Part shown: positions 16,266 through 25,438 of the stretch, in pieces | Position numbering within the stretch: position 1 is the first letter of the stretch | Layout: every line of letters starts with the position of its first letter | Assembly: GCA_023663365.1 (NCBI GenBank) | Contig: JAMPHP010000010.1 | Location: 1 to 33,976, forward strand | Source of the DNA: Muribaculaceae bacterium | GTDB taxonomy: Bacteria > Bacteroidota > Bacteroidia > Bacteroidales > Muribaculaceae | DNA length: 33,976 bases | Direction: 5' to 3' | Program-made: the position numbers and the translations under genes | Notes under the pieces: model-generated | The model's input: only the letters and a program-made list of their open reading frames with translations | Told to the model about the DNA's origin: nothing | Database searches by the model: none

Positions 16266-17507
16266 ATGAAACTTTCTATAGTGATAATCGGCGACGAAAT
16301 CCTGCTCGGACGCGTCACCGATACTAATTCCGGCCTTGTGGCACGCACTTTCGCAGCCATGGGCTGGACTGTCGCCGCCGTCCGCACCGTCGGCGACAAG
16401 GCCGACGATATTCGCTCGGCTATCGAGGTATCGCTTGCCGAAAGTGAGCTTGTGGTCACCACAGGCGGGCTCGGCCCCACGCGCGACGACATCACAAAGA
16501 CCGTGATGATGAGCATCTTCGGCGGCGAACTCGTGCACGACGACAGCGTCCGTGCCAATATCGAGGATATTTTTGCCGACCGGCATCTGAAGCTCAACGA
16601 GCTTACCCTCGGGCAAGCATACGTGCCGAGCTCCTGCCGCGTGATACAGAACCGCCTCGGCACGGCACCGATAATGTGCTTCGAGCGCGGCGGCCACATG
16701 CTCGTGGCTATGCCCGGAGTGCCGTTCGAGACCCGCGGGATGCTCCCTGCCGTGGCCGATGCCGTGCGTGAGCGTTTTGGCCTCGGAGGCGCCATCCTGC
16801 ACCGCGAATTCACCGTGACGGGCATATCCGAGTCGGCTCTCGCCGAACAGCTTGCGGCCTTTGAGGATAGCCTGCCGGCTTACGTAAAGCTGGCATATCT
16901 GCCAAATCCCGGAGAAATAATCCTGCGCCTTGATGCCGACTTCGGCGAGCGGCCCGATGGCGAAGCCTTCGAGGCTATGTGCAGCGCGCTAAAGGCTGCT
17001 TTGGGGCCGCGACTTGCCGCTGAGGGCAAACTGTCGCCCGCCGCCCTTGCGCTTCATGCCCTCCGAAGCCGTGGCTACACGCTGGCAACAGCCGAAAGCT
17101 GCACCGGCGGCAATATCGCGCATCTCATTACAGCGATCGCCGGATGCTCCGACGTATACCGCGGCGGTGTCGTATCCTACGCCAACGAGGTCAAGAGCGG
17201 CGTGCTCGGTGTCGATGCCGATGTCATAGCCGCTCACGGCGCTGTGAGCGAACCCGTGGTGCGGGCCATGGCCGAGGGGGCGGCGCGCGTGTGCGGTGCC
17301 GACTGCGCGGTGGCCACTTCGGGCATCGCAGGCCCCGGCGGAGGCACGCCCGACAAGCCCGTAGGCACTGTGTGGATAGGCGTGCACACTCCTGCCGGCA
17401 CTGTGGCCCGCTGCGTGCGCTTCAGCGGTGACCGCGAGGCTGTGATCGACCGGGCCTCCGCCCAAGCGCTGATGGACTTAGTGGGCTGCTTAGAGCTTAA
17501 AGGTTAG
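16266..17507 (+). CDS. cinA: CinA family protein (molybdopterin-binding domain plus NMN amidohydrolase)
   Basis: This 413-aa CinA has two domains. An N-terminal MoCF-like domain (about 3-170) carries GDEILLGRVTDTNS and TTGGLGPTRDD (65-75), associated with ADP-ribose or related pyrophosphatase activity in CinA proteins. The C-terminal PncC-type domain (about 255-410) carries AESCTGG near 274 and TSGIAGPGGGTPDKPVG, the signature of nicotinamide-nucleotide amidase, which recycles NMN. The family name refers to competence in other bacteria, and nothing here supports a competence role. It follows tsaD by 19 nt and converges on the minus-strand DUF4855-like gene, with which its 3' end overlaps by 4 nt. 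Confidence 0.93.
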   Translation: MKLSIVIIGDEILLGRVTDTNSGLVARTFAAMGWTVAAVRTVGDKADDIRSAIEVSLAESELVVTTGGLGPTRDDITKTVMMSIFGGELVHDDSVRANIEDIFADRHLKLNELTLGQAYVPSSCRVIQNRLGTAPIMCFERGGHMLVAMPGVPFETRGMLPAVADAVRERFGLGGAILHREFTVTGISESALAEQLAAFEDSLPAYVKLAYLPNPGEIILRLDADFGERPDGEAFEAMCSALKAALGPRLAAEGKLSPAALALHALRSRGYTLATAESCTGGNIAHLITAIAGCSDVYRGGVVSYANEVKSGVLGVDADVIAAHGAVSEPVVRAMAEGAARVCGADCAVATSGIAGPGGGTPDKPVGTVWIGVHTPAGTVARCVRFSGDREAVIDRASAQALMDLVGCLELKG

Positions 17508-18670
17508 AGCTTAGAGTCCTTTTTGAACTCGGCCTGCCGCTTGGCCACGATTGTGGCAAGGCGGTCGATGGTCTGCCTGTTGACGGGGTCTTTGCTCTCG
17601 GCCATCTGGATGAAGCCTTTCGAGCCGCAGTAGTGGGCCACGCCCGACTTATCCCACACGCCAAGGCGCTCAAATTCATTTATATAGTCGAGCAGTCGCT
17701 GATGCATCATCGGCGATGCCTCGTGCATGCCGTTGCTCTTCTCCGATGTCTCGAACTCGAGCTCGAGGCCCACTCCGCAGCTGCGTGAGTTCTCGATGCA
17801 CTCCTCGAGGCGGCCGAACTCGGGCAGGGTGCCTTGCGGAGTGTAGAAGAAGTAGTTGGGCTGGCGGTATACCATGTCGAAGTGATAGTCTTTCCAATGG
17901 TGCACATACTTGTCGTTGTCGGTCCAGTAAGGAATCCAGTACACGCGCAGACCCTTCGAGTGGATGTAGTCGTTGACGTCGGTCACAAAATCGCTGATGG
18001 AGAACAGACCTTCTTCGGGGCAGTATATGCCTGCGAGGTCGATGTTCTTGTACCCGGCCTCGTTGAAACGGCGGATGAGCTCGTCGACAAACCATGTTGC
18101 GGCCTTGATGCGGTGCTCGCGCTTGCTCAGGTCGATGTCCACGCCGTCGATTTCGCCGAAGTCGATATGCTTCCAGCTGCATGCGCCGGGAGTGCCGCGG
18201 CCATCCTTTGCGGGGTAGCACTGGCCGAGCACCACCTTGTGGCGCATCGGCGGTTCGCCCAGAGTGGACTTAAGCTCGCCGATGAGCTCGTCGAGGGCGC
18301 CGAGGTGATGGTCCTTGGCGAAAACGAGGTCGAGGTACGCCTCCCAATTGGCCTTGGTGCATGGGAGCTGGCCGCCGGTGGCGTTGCAGAGCACGCGCCG
18401 CTCGTCGGTGGCTTCGTCGACCCATGTGCCGTCGTTGAAGGAGAAGGAGTCGTAGAACCATTCGCGCCTGCCGTCGGCGTATTCGTGAGTCACGTAGGGG
18501 AGCAGGTCGGCTTTGTCCCACTTGGCACGCTTGGGCAGGTTTCCCGCCGGGAGCAGTGCGAGGTCGCAGATTTCGGTGTCAACGGCAAAGCCGGGAGTGC
18601 TGTCGGAGGCAATTGCCGACAGGCCGCAGAGGCAGCCTATAGCAGCTGCCGCGATTGTTTTAAGAGTCAT
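17504..18670 (-). CDS. Exported DUF4855-like (glycoside-hydrolase-like) protein
   Basis: This 388-aa protein has a signal peptide of about 22 residues (IGCLCGLSAIAS). The core looks like a TIM-barrel hydrolase of the DUF4855 type, recognised from VLGQCYPAKDGRG, GVDIDLSKREHR, AGYKNIDLAGIYCPEEGLF, YIHSKGLRVYWIPYWTDND, FDMVYRQPNYFFY and GLELEFETSE. The strand-end acidic residues (the EE in IYCPEEG and E-x-E in GLELEFE) could serve as catalytic carboxylates by analogy, but this is inference. It follows the MINPP-type phosphatase gene after 52 nt and is probably co-transcribed with it. DUF4855 has no established activity that I can name. Confidence 0.75.
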   Translation of the reverse strand: MTLKTIAAAAIGCLCGLSAIASDSTPGFAVDTEICDLALLPAGNLPKRAKWDKADLLPYVTHEYADGRREWFYDSFSFNDGTWVDEATDERRVLCNATGGQLPCTKANWEAYLDLVFAKDHHLGALDELIGELKSTLGEPPMRHKVVLGQCYPAKDGRGTPGACSWKHIDFGEIDGVDIDLSKREHRIKAATWFVDELIRRFNEAGYKNIDLAGIYCPEEGLFSISDFVTDVNDYIHSKGLRVYWIPYWTDNDKYVHHWKDYHFDMVYRQPNYFFYTPQGTLPEFGRLEECIENSRSCGVGLELEFETSEKSNGMHEASPMMHQRLLDYINEFERLGVWDKSGVAHYCGSKGFIQMAESKDPVNRQTIDRLATIVAKRQAEFKKDSKL

Positions 18671-18722
18671 TGTGTGAATTGTGTATGATGATTGATTTTT
18701 GAAGTCGGAGGGTGAAATCGGC

Positions 18723-19997
18723 TCACTGTGCGTAGAGCGGCACGCAGTTCATGAGGTAGCGCCGGACCTCGCCCCAGGGATAGATGGTGGCATCGTCGCC
18801 TTTGCGGAGCTGCACGGGTTTCTCGTTGAGGAGTACCTGCACATAGAAGCGGCCGCTGCGGCGGCTCTTGAAGAGGATAAACTGAACATTGGATGCCATC
18901 GGCACTACGTCGAAGTCGCGCCAGTGCGAAGCCACCGTGTCGAAGTAGTTGGTGAGGTAGTAGCAGCCGGGCAGGCGCAGCAGCGACACCAGGGGCATGA
19001 TGGTCTCGGCATGGCCGAAGCGGAGCACGGCTTTTGTGGCGCTGTCCTCGCCGGAGATGAAGTTGTCGGTGGTCTGGATGATATCGAGCACGAGGTCGGA
19101 AGCGATGTCGGCGGGCACGGATGAGATTGTGGTGGCTGTCCGCTGGAGGTACTGCCGCATGTTGAAGCAACTCCACAGGGCGTTTGCCTCGGCGGTGTCG
19201 AAGTATTTGCTCATCTGCGAGGGCAGCCCCATTGCCTGAAGGCCTGCCACCACATAGTACTGAGCCAAAGCGAGCTCGCGCCGTGCCTTGTCGTCGGCGA
19301 AGGGATAGTTTTGGCCGAGTACGCGCGCGATTGCCGTGAGCGGGCAGGCTCCGGCCACAAATTCATCGTAGGCGGGCTGCGATACCTTGTACTTGCGGAA
19401 GTCGAGATAGTCCTTGTCGAGGTCGAAGGGGCGCATCAGCCGGGAGTTTATCCGGCCTGTCGAGGTGGTGAATGTGGTGCGGTTGTTGAGGCGGTCGAGC
19501 TGATGGGTGAAAGAGTACATGCTCATCATAGCACGCGGCGAGTACGACGAGATTGCCTTCACCACGCCTTCGCTGCTGAAGACCTCGGTGTAGTTGTAGA
19601 ACATGCGTGTGGCAATGCCGGCCTGCTCGGCCATGCCGAGAGAGTCGAGTGCGCCCCAGCGGTTGTTGCTCAGGGCTATTACTTCATTTGTGAGCGCCAG
19701 CATACTGCGGCCGAGGGCGGTGATGGTGCCGAGAGAGTCGGCGTGCTCGAGGGCGCGCTTGAGGGCGAGGCTGTTTGCCGCCGACGACGGATAGCGCGCA
19801 CCGTGGCGCCCCACATGGTTCACAAACACGGGGATGAGCGAGTCGGGATAGACGGCCGGGGTGGCGGGTGCCGGGTATGGCATCAGTGATCCCTCGCACT
19901 GATCCATGGTGTACGAAGTGGATGTAGGGTCGGCTGCTTGAGCAGTGGCGCAGCAAAGTATGCAGGCAGATGCCAGTATAAGTCGGAAACGTATCAT
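18723..19997 (-). CDS. Histidine phosphatase of the MINPP (phytase-like) type
   Basis: This 424-aa exported phosphatase belongs to histidine phosphatase clade 2. I start it at ATG 19997. An upstream TTG (20018) would add seven residues ahead of a compact signal peptide (about 1-21, ATAQA). The nucleophile motif is RHGARYP at 64-70 (His65). The proton donor tripeptide is HAE (329-331) rather than the HD of classical acid phytases, which points to multiple inositol polyphosphate phosphatases, enzymes that dephosphorylate phytate. It should act in the periplasm or outer membrane. An exact promoter lies upstream at 20049-20080. The DUF4855-like gene follows. Substrate assignment is by family only. 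Confidence 0.88.
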   Translation of the reverse strand: MIRFRLILASACILCCATAQAADPTSTSYTMDQCEGSLMPYPAPATPAVYPDSLIPVFVNHVGRHGARYPSSAANSLALKRALEHADSLGTITALGRSMLALTNEVIALSNNRWGALDSLGMAEQAGIATRMFYNYTEVFSSEGVVKAISSYSPRAMMSMYSFTHQLDRLNNRTTFTTSTGRINSRLMRPFDLDKDYLDFRKYKVSQPAYDEFVAGACPLTAIARVLGQNYPFADDKARRELALAQYYVVAGLQAMGLPSQMSKYFDTAEANALWSCFNMRQYLQRTATTISSVPADIASDLVLDIIQTTDNFISGEDSATKAVLRFGHAETIMPLVSLLRLPGCYYLTNYFDTVASHWRDFDVVPMASNVQFILFKSRRSGRFYVQVLLNEKPVQLRKGDDATIYPWGEVRRYLMNCVPLYAQ

Positions 19998-20048
19998 AAA
20001 AAGTAAACAAGGACACAAGCGCGGCAGTTCGCCCGCGCGCGTTCACTG

Positions 20049-20080
20049 CAAAAGTAATACAATTTTGCGTGGTAGCCAAA
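20049..20080 (-). promoter_or_regulatory. Promoter of the MINPP-DUF4855 pair
   Basis: On the minus strand TTTG (20077-20080), 20 bp, TACTTTTG (20049-20056): an exact consensus match. Its -33 half overlaps the -33 half of the divergent promoter on the other strand. Confidence 0.85.
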
Positions 20081-20095
20081 AATTTGCTAATTTTG
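20064..20095 (+). promoter_or_regulatory. Promoter of the small membrane protein-dxs-trk transcription unit
   Basis: On the plus strand TTTG (20064-20067), 20 bp, TAATTTTG (20088-20095): an exact consensus match. The predicted start near 20101 leaves a leader of about 18 nt before the ATG at 20119 and rules out longer in-frame starts upstream. Confidence 0.85.
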
Positions 20096-20118
20096 CAGTC
20101 TATCAAACACGTAAAAGA

Positions 20119-20286
20119 ATGAAAGCATCAGTAATAGCACGTTTTGTGATTTTGGGCTTGCTCTGGCTCGCGCTTGTTGTATATATCATCATGCACTCCG
20201 AGCCGTCGCTTTACCTTTCTTTCGTGATTGCTGCTTCGGGCATAATCATCTTTGTGCCAATGTATAAGAAATACGTCAAGAAATGA
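20119..20286 (+). CDS. 55-aa two-helix membrane protein upstream of dxs
   Basis: The ATG at 20119 gives 55 residues with two hydrophobic segments, about 6-24 ([18 protein letters not shown]) and 32-48 ([17 protein letters not shown]), separated by a short HSEPS turn. The C-terminus is strongly basic (YKKYVKK), so both ends probably face the cytoplasm. The promoter at 20064-20095 fixes the start: a longer frame would begin upstream of transcription. The stop overlaps the dxs ATG by 4 nt (ATGA), implying coupled translation. I do not recognise the family and assign no function. It could be a small regulator or membrane anchor for a downstream product, which is speculation. Confidence 0.75.
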   Translation: MKASVIARFVILGLLWLALVVYIIMHSEPSLYLSFVIAASGIIIFVPMYKKYVKK

Positions 20287-22217
20287 GCCAAAAGGCTAAA
20301 TATACAAATTCATCCACAGAACCGCTGCTGCCGCATATCGACAGTCCCGCCGACCTCCGTGCCCTGCAGCCGGAGCAGTTGCCGCAGGTATGCTCCGAAA
20401 TCCGCGACTTCCTCATTCACTCCCTTGCAGGAAATCCGGGCCACTTCGCCTCGAGCATGGGTGCCGTGGAGCTCACGGTGGCGCTGCACTATGTGTTCAA
20501 TACTCCCTACGACCGTATTGTGTGGGATGTCGGCCACCAGGCCTACGGACATAAACTGCTGACAGGCAGACGCGACTCTTTCGAGAGCAACCGCAAGCTC
20601 GGAGGCCTCAGCGGATTTCCCAATCCCGACGAGAGTCCTTACGACACCTTTGCCGCCGGACATGCCTCCAACTCCATATCCGCCGCCCTCGGCATGGCGG
20701 TGGCCTCGCGCCTCAAGGGCGACAACCCGCGGCGCAATGTAGTGGCCGTGATTGGCGACGCATCCATCAGCGGCGGCCTTGCCTTCGAGGGCATAAACAA
20801 TGCCTCGAACACGCCCAACAATCTGCTCATTGTCCTCAACGACAACGACATGTCGATTGACCGCAATGTGGGAGCCATGAACTCCTATCTCACGCACCTC
20901 AATACCTCGAAGGTCTACAACGATATCCGCTACAAGGCATTCAAGCTGCTTAAGAAACTGCATATCGTCAATGAGAAGCGCCGTGGAGCGCTCCTCCGCT
21001 TCAACAACAGCCTCAAGTCGCTCCTTGCCAGGCAGCAGAATATCTTCGAGGGCTTCAATATCCGCTACTTCGGCCCCTTCGACGGGCACGACGTGGCCAC
21101 CATCGTGCGGGTGCTCAACGATATCCGCGATATGGAGGGGCCGCGCATCCTCCATCTGCGCACCGTCAAAGGCAAGGGCTACGCCCCCGCCGAGGCCGAT
21201 CCGGCATCGTGGCACGCTCCCGGTCGCTTCGACCCCGCAAGCGGCGAGCGCCTCGAGAGCAAGGCCGCAGGTGGCAAGCCGCTCAAATATCAGGATGTGT
21301 TCGGCAACACCCTCGTGGAGCTTGCCGAGAAAAATCCGGCCATCGTAGGCATCACCGCCGCGATGCTGTCGGGCACATCGGTAGGCACCATGCAGGCCGT
21401 GATGCCTGAGCGTGTTTTCGATGTGGGAATATCGGAAGGCCATGCCGTGACCTTTGCCGGAGGCCTCGCCAAGGACGGTATGCGCCCCTTCGTGGCCATC
21501 TACTCGAGCTTTCTGCAGCGAGCCTACGACCACATCATCCACGACGTGGCTCTCCACCGCCTGCCCGTGACGTTCTGCATCGACCGGGCAGGCCTTGTAG
21601 GTGAGGACGGCGCCACCCATCACGGAGTGTTCGATATGGCGTATTTGCGCACCGTCCCCGGCATGATTATAGCCTCCGGCCGTGACGAGCACGCACTCCG
21701 CAACCTCATGTACACGGCGCAGGCCGCCGACCACGGTCCCTTTGCCATACGCTATCCTCGCGGAGCGGGCTCTAATCCCGAATGGCGAAACGAGATGCAC
21801 GCCCTGCCTATAGGCCGGGGCGAGCGTCTGACCGACGGCTCGGATGCCGTGGTGCTCACCATAGGCCCGGTGGCGGCCGATGCAGCCCGAGCCATAGAGC
21901 GGGCCAAGGCGCAAGGTGTGGAAGCAGCCCACTACGACATGATATTCCTCAAGCCGGTCGACTGTGATATTCTCGCCGAAGCCGCCGCCAAGGAGTGCCC
22001 CATCATCACGGTGGAGGATGGCACTGTCGACGGTGGTCTCGCCGGAGTGGTGAGCGAATGGCTTGCCGACCGCGGGCTCAAGCGCCGCATCATTCGCCTC
22101 GGTGTGCACGACCGCTTTGTGCCGCAGGGTACTCCCGCACAGCTTAAGGCTTTGTGTGGCTTCGATGAAGATGCCATATATGAGGCCATTATGTCAACAA
22201 AACAGAAAGAGTCATGA
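20283..22217 (+). CDS. dxs: 1-deoxy-D-xylulose-5-phosphate synthase
   Basis: This 644-aa thiamine diphosphate enzyme condenses pyruvate and glyceraldehyde 3-phosphate, the first step of the MEP route to isoprenoid precursors. Seen motifs are [17 protein letters not shown] (His54, Glu63), [11 protein letters not shown], the ThDP-binding [16 protein letters not shown] with NDNDMSID (about 158-192), and [18 protein letters not shown] near residue 385, holding the catalytic Glu that activates ThDP. The C-terminal transketolase-like domain includes the HHGVFDMAY and RYPRG motifs. Length matches the family. It overlaps the small membrane protein and trkA by 4 nt on each side. Confidence 0.96.
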   Translation: MSQKAKYTNSSTEPLLPHIDSPADLRALQPEQLPQVCSEIRDFLIHSLAGNPGHFASSMGAVELTVALHYVFNTPYDRIVWDVGHQAYGHKLLTGRRDSFESNRKLGGLSGFPNPDESPYDTFAAGHASNSISAALGMAVASRLKGDNPRRNVVAVIGDASISGGLAFEGINNASNTPNNLLIVLNDNDMSIDRNVGAMNSYLTHLNTSKVYNDIRYKAFKLLKKLHIVNEKRRGALLRFNNSLKSLLARQQNIFEGFNIRYFGPFDGHDVATIVRVLNDIRDMEGPRILHLRTVKGKGYAPAEADPASWHAPGRFDPASGERLESKAAGGKPLKYQDVFGNTLVELAEKNPAIVGITAAMLSGTSVGTMQAVMPERVFDVGISEGHAVTFAGGLAKDGMRPFVAIYSSFLQRAYDHIIHDVALHRLPVTFCIDRAGLVGEDGATHHGVFDMAYLRTVPGMIIASGRDEHALRNLMYTAQAADHGPFAIRYPRGAGSNPEWRNEMHALPIGRGERLTDGSDAVVLTIGPVAADAARAIERAKAQGVEAAHYDMIFLKPVDCDILAEAAAKECPIITVEDGTVDGGLAGVVSEWLADRGLKRRIIRLGVHDRFVPQGTPAQLKALCGFDEDAIYEAIMSTKQKES

Positions 22218-23548
22218 AGATAGTTATAGCCGGAGCCGGAGAGGTGGGATCGCATCTGGCAAAGCTCCTCTCCGATGAAGAGCAGGACATCATGCTCATC
22301 GATGCCGATGCAGAGCGCCTCGCTCAGCTCGATGCCAACTACAACCTCATGACCTATGCCGGCAACCCCACTTCCTTCGGCGTGCTTCGCGATTCGGGGG
22401 TGCCTGAGTGCGACCTCTTCATCGCCGTCACGCCCTACGAGGCCAACAATATAGTCGCCTGCTCCATCGCGAAGAGCCTCGGCGCGAAGACCACCGTGGC
22501 CCGCATCGACTCCTACGACTTCATGGACCCGGCCAACACCGCCCATGTGAAGCAGATGGGCGTCGACCGCGTGATCTACCCCGAGTACCTGGCCGCCCAG
22601 GAAATCCTCACGGCGCTCAAGCGCACGTGGGTGCGAAACTGGTTCGAGCTCCACGACGGCCAGATTATCCTTGCCGGAGTAAAGCTCCGCAACGGTGCAC
22701 CGCTCGCGGGCATGAAGCTCAAGGACTTCGCCTATACCAACCATCACTTCCACGTGTCGGCCATCAAGCGCAATCACGAGACCATCATCCCCCGTGGTGA
22801 TCACCACATGGAGGCCGGCGACATCCTTTATTTCACCACCACGCGCGACCACGTGGACGACCTGCTCGTGCTCACGGGTAAGACCGAGTACAAAATCAGG
22901 CGCGTGCTCATCATGGGCGGCACGAAGATGGCTATACGCCTCGTCAACAGTGGCCTGGGTGAGTTCAAGTTCAAAATTGTGGAATCCGACCTCGAGCTTT
23001 GCCGCAAGTTGCCGCAGAAGTGCCCCGATTGCGAGATTATCCACGGCGATGCACGCGACCTCGATTTGCTCAGCGACATAGGAATAGGCGATTTCGACGC
23101 TTTCGTGGCTCTCACCGACAGCAGCGAGACCAATATCTTCACCTGCCTCACAGCCAAGGAGCTCGGTGCCAAGAAGACGATAGCCGATGTGGAGAACATT
23201 CAGTTCATATCCCAGGCCGAAAACCTCAATATCGGCACTGTAATCAATAAAAAGCTGCTGGCCTCCAGCACTATATTCCAACTCCTGCTCGACTCCGACT
23301 CCTCAACATCGAAGTGTCTGGCCCTTGCTGATGCCGAGGTGGCCGAGATAGAAGCCCAACCGGGCTCGAAGATTACACGCTCGGCCGTGAAAGACCTGCA
23401 GCTGCCCAAGGAACTCACACTGGCCGGGCTTATCCGCGACGGCCACGGACAGCTTATTTCAGGTGCAACTCAGATTCGCCCCGGCGACCACGTGCTCGTG
23501 TTCTGCCTCGCGGGAGCTCTGCACAAAGTCGAACGCCTCTTCAGTTGA
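22214..23548 (+). CDS. trkA: Trk system K+ uptake regulatory subunit TrkA
   Basis: This 444-aa cytoplasmic protein regulates TrkH-type K+ channels by binding NAD(H) and nucleotides. It carries two tandem RCK_N/RCK_C units. The first begins with [24 protein letters not shown] (GAGEVGSHL, about 7-15), with LMTYAGNPT and VARIDSYDF. The second begins [16 protein letters not shown] near residue 232, with [10 protein letters not shown] and [10 protein letters not shown]. The second Rossmann loop is GGTKMA rather than GxGxxG, which is common in the second half of TrkA. Its ATG overlaps the dxs stop by 4 nt, and trkH begins 4 nt after its stop. Confidence 0.95.
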   Translation: MKIVIAGAGEVGSHLAKLLSDEEQDIMLIDADAERLAQLDANYNLMTYAGNPTSFGVLRDSGVPECDLFIAVTPYEANNIVACSIAKSLGAKTTVARIDSYDFMDPANTAHVKQMGVDRVIYPEYLAAQEILTALKRTWVRNWFELHDGQIILAGVKLRNGAPLAGMKLKDFAYTNHHFHVSAIKRNHETIIPRGDHHMEAGDILYFTTTRDHVDDLLVLTGKTEYKIRRVLIMGGTKMAIRLVNSGLGEFKFKIVESDLELCRKLPQKCPDCEIIHGDARDLDLLSDIGIGDFDAFVALTDSSETNIFTCLTAKELGAKKTIADVENIQFISQAENLNIGTVINKKLLASSTIFQLLLDSDSSTSKCLALADAEVAEIEAQPGSKITRSAVKDLQLPKELTLAGLIRDGHGQLISGATQIRPGDHVLVFCLAGALHKVERLFS

Positions 23549-23552
23549 TGCC

Positions 23553-25040
23553 ATGTCGATATTCAACCAGGCCACCCGACACCTTGTGAACGCCCGTATG
23601 CTGCTGCGCATCATGGGCTGGCTTTTGATTATCGAAGCTGTATTCCTGGTATTCCCCACGCTCACCTGCCTGCTCTACGGCGAGGACGACTGGTTGCCCT
23701 TCGCGTGTACCTCGGTCCTGACCGTTCTTGTCGGCTTGATTCTTGCCATGCGGTCTCGCCCCACAAGCCCTCACATGGGTAAGCGCGACGGCTACCTGCT
23801 CACGGCTATGGTGTGGGTGGTATTTTCGTTTTTCGGGCTGATACCCTTCCTGTTCTGCTCGCAGCCGATGAGCTACAGCGATGCTTTTTTCGAGGCCATG
23901 TCGGGCTTTACCACCACGGGGGCCTCGGTTATCACCGCTTCCGACCATATCGGCCATGGCGTGCATCTGTGGCGTGCCATGATGCAGTGGATAGGCGGCA
24001 TGGGTATCATCCTCTTCACGCTTGCCGTGATACCTATGCTCAATCATTCGGGAGGTATGCAGATGTTCAATGCCGAGGTCACAGGCATTACGCACGATAA
24101 AATAAGCCCCCGCATAAGCCAGACCGCTAAAAATCTGTGGATGATCTATACCGGGCTTACCGTGCTGCTCATAGCCTTGCTTTGGGCCGGACCGATGGAT
24201 CTCTTCGACAGTATATGCCATGCTTTCGGCGCAATCTCCACCGGCGGCTACTCTTCGCACCCCGACGGTATCACGGCATGGAGCGGGTCGGTCTATATCA
24301 AGCTGGTGCTGATAGTGTTTATGTTTCTTGGCGGTGTCAACTTCGGCTTGATATACAAGAGCCTGCGAGGCAATTTCGCGGCATTGCGAACCAACGATGT
24401 GTTCAAGACCTACGTGGCGACGATAGCTCTGATGGTGCTTCTCTTCGCCGTGTCGATACTTTGGAACGGCAAGGCCGCCGGGTGGCAGAGCGTCACCATC
24501 GACCCTCTCTTTCAGGTGGTGTCGACCATTACCTCTACCGGCTTCACCGTGAGCAACTTTGAGGAGTGGGGGCCTTTTGTGCTCTCGCTCACCTTCGTGA
24601 TGATGTTCTTCGGTGCATGCGCCGGATCCACCTCCGGCGGTGCAAAAATCGACCGCATCCTCTACCTCTTCAAGAATGCCGACAATGAGCTTTACCGCTG
24701 CATATATCCGCGCTCCATCCTCTCGGTGAAGGTAAACGGCCGTGTGGTGAACCCCGAGCTTGTGAACAAGGTTATAGCATTCCTGTGCATCTACATGCTT
24801 CTTGTGGTGGGCGGCGGTATGGCTCTCACGGCCTGTGGCGTGCCTTTGGTCGACTCCTTCTTCTCGTCCTTCTCCTGCATCTCGAACACCGGCCTCGGTG
24901 CCGGCATCACCGGCTACGGAAACTCCTACGACATCCTCCCCGATGCGGCTAAGTGGATACTGTCGCTGCTGATGCTCACAGGTCGTCTGGAGATATTCAC
25001 TATCCTTGTTTTGCTTACACCCGCTTTCTGGAGGAGATAG
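23553..25040 (+). CDS. trkH: Trk/Ktr-type K+ channel subunit TrkH
   Basis: I start the gene at ATG 23553, giving 495 aa beginning MSIFNQATRHLV. A longer frame would run back 90 nt into trkA and add a non-hydrophobic segment. It is the membrane channel subunit gated by TrkA. The four pore loops of the TrkH/KtrB fold are recognisable by their filter motifs: GFTTTGAS (118-125), GAISTGGYSS, TITSTGFTVS and CISNTGLGAG. Many hydrophobic helices lie between them. The linkage dxs-trkA-trkH is familiar from Bacteroides genomes. Confidence 0.95.
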   Translation: MSIFNQATRHLVNARMLLRIMGWLLIIEAVFLVFPTLTCLLYGEDDWLPFACTSVLTVLVGLILAMRSRPTSPHMGKRDGYLLTAMVWVVFSFFGLIPFLFCSQPMSYSDAFFEAMSGFTTTGASVITASDHIGHGVHLWRAMMQWIGGMGIILFTLAVIPMLNHSGGMQMFNAEVTGITHDKISPRISQTAKNLWMIYTGLTVLLIALLWAGPMDLFDSICHAFGAISTGGYSSHPDGITAWSGSVYIKLVLIVFMFLGGVNFGLIYKSLRGNFAALRTNDVFKTYVATIALMVLLFAVSILWNGKAAGWQSVTIDPLFQVVSTITSTGFTVSNFEEWGPFVLSLTFVMMFFGACAGSTSGGAKIDRILYLFKNADNELYRCIYPRSILSVKVNGRVVNPELVNKVIAFLCIYMLLVVGGGMALTACGVPLVDSFFSSFSCISNTGLGAGITGYGNSYDILPDAAKWILSLLMLTGRLEIFTILVLLTPAFWRR

Positions 25041-25043
25041 ACT

Positions 25044-25415
25044 ATGGCAGGGCACAACGAACTCGGAAAATGGGGCGAGCAGCTCGCCGCCGACAAATAT
25101 GTGGCCGATGGCTACCATATCTACGCACGTAACTGGCGCATGGGTAAGCTCGAGATCGACATTATTGCCGTGAAAGACGATGTGGTGGCTTTCGCCGAGG
25201 TAAAGACCCGCTCCGACCTCGATGTTGACCCACTCGAGGCTATCGACAAGCGCAAAATCAACCACATGGTGCGCTCGGCCACGGCTTTCCTCGAGGTGCA
25301 CGACCTGCCCTACAACGTGCGATTCGATGTGTTCGGTGTAAACGGAACGCCCGAGCAGTACCGCCTGGAGCATATCGAGGATGCCTTCTATCCTCCTCTC
25401 AAAACATACAGATAA
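25044..25415 (+). CDS. YraN/UPF0102 family putative endonuclease
   Basis: This 123-aa protein is of the YraN (UPF0102) family, which has a restriction-endonuclease-like fold and no firmly established role. The characteristic N-terminal GKWGEQLAADKYVADGY is followed by ARNWRMGKLEIDIIAVKDD and FAEVKTRS. The last two supply the D-x-n-ExK nuclease motif (Asp in EIDII, Glu and Lys in AEVKTR). Length fits the family. It begins 3 nt after trkH. Confidence 0.9.
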   Translation: MAGHNELGKWGEQLAADKYVADGYHIYARNWRMGKLEIDIIAVKDDVVAFAEVKTRSDLDVDPLEAIDKRKINHMVRSATAFLEVHDLPYNVRFDVFGVNGTPEQYRLEHIEDAFYPPLKTYR

Positions 25416-25438
25416 CAAAAACTTTAAACTACGATAAT

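Noticed and set aside
19998-20018. TTG start adding seven residues to the MINPP-type phosphatase
   Set aside because: The downstream ATG gives a normal signal peptide and a plausible leader from the mapped promoter consensus; a TTG start is not needed.
20310-22109. 599-codon frame antisense to dxs
   Set aside because: Shadow of a well-supported gene; His/Val/Gly-rich product without motifs.
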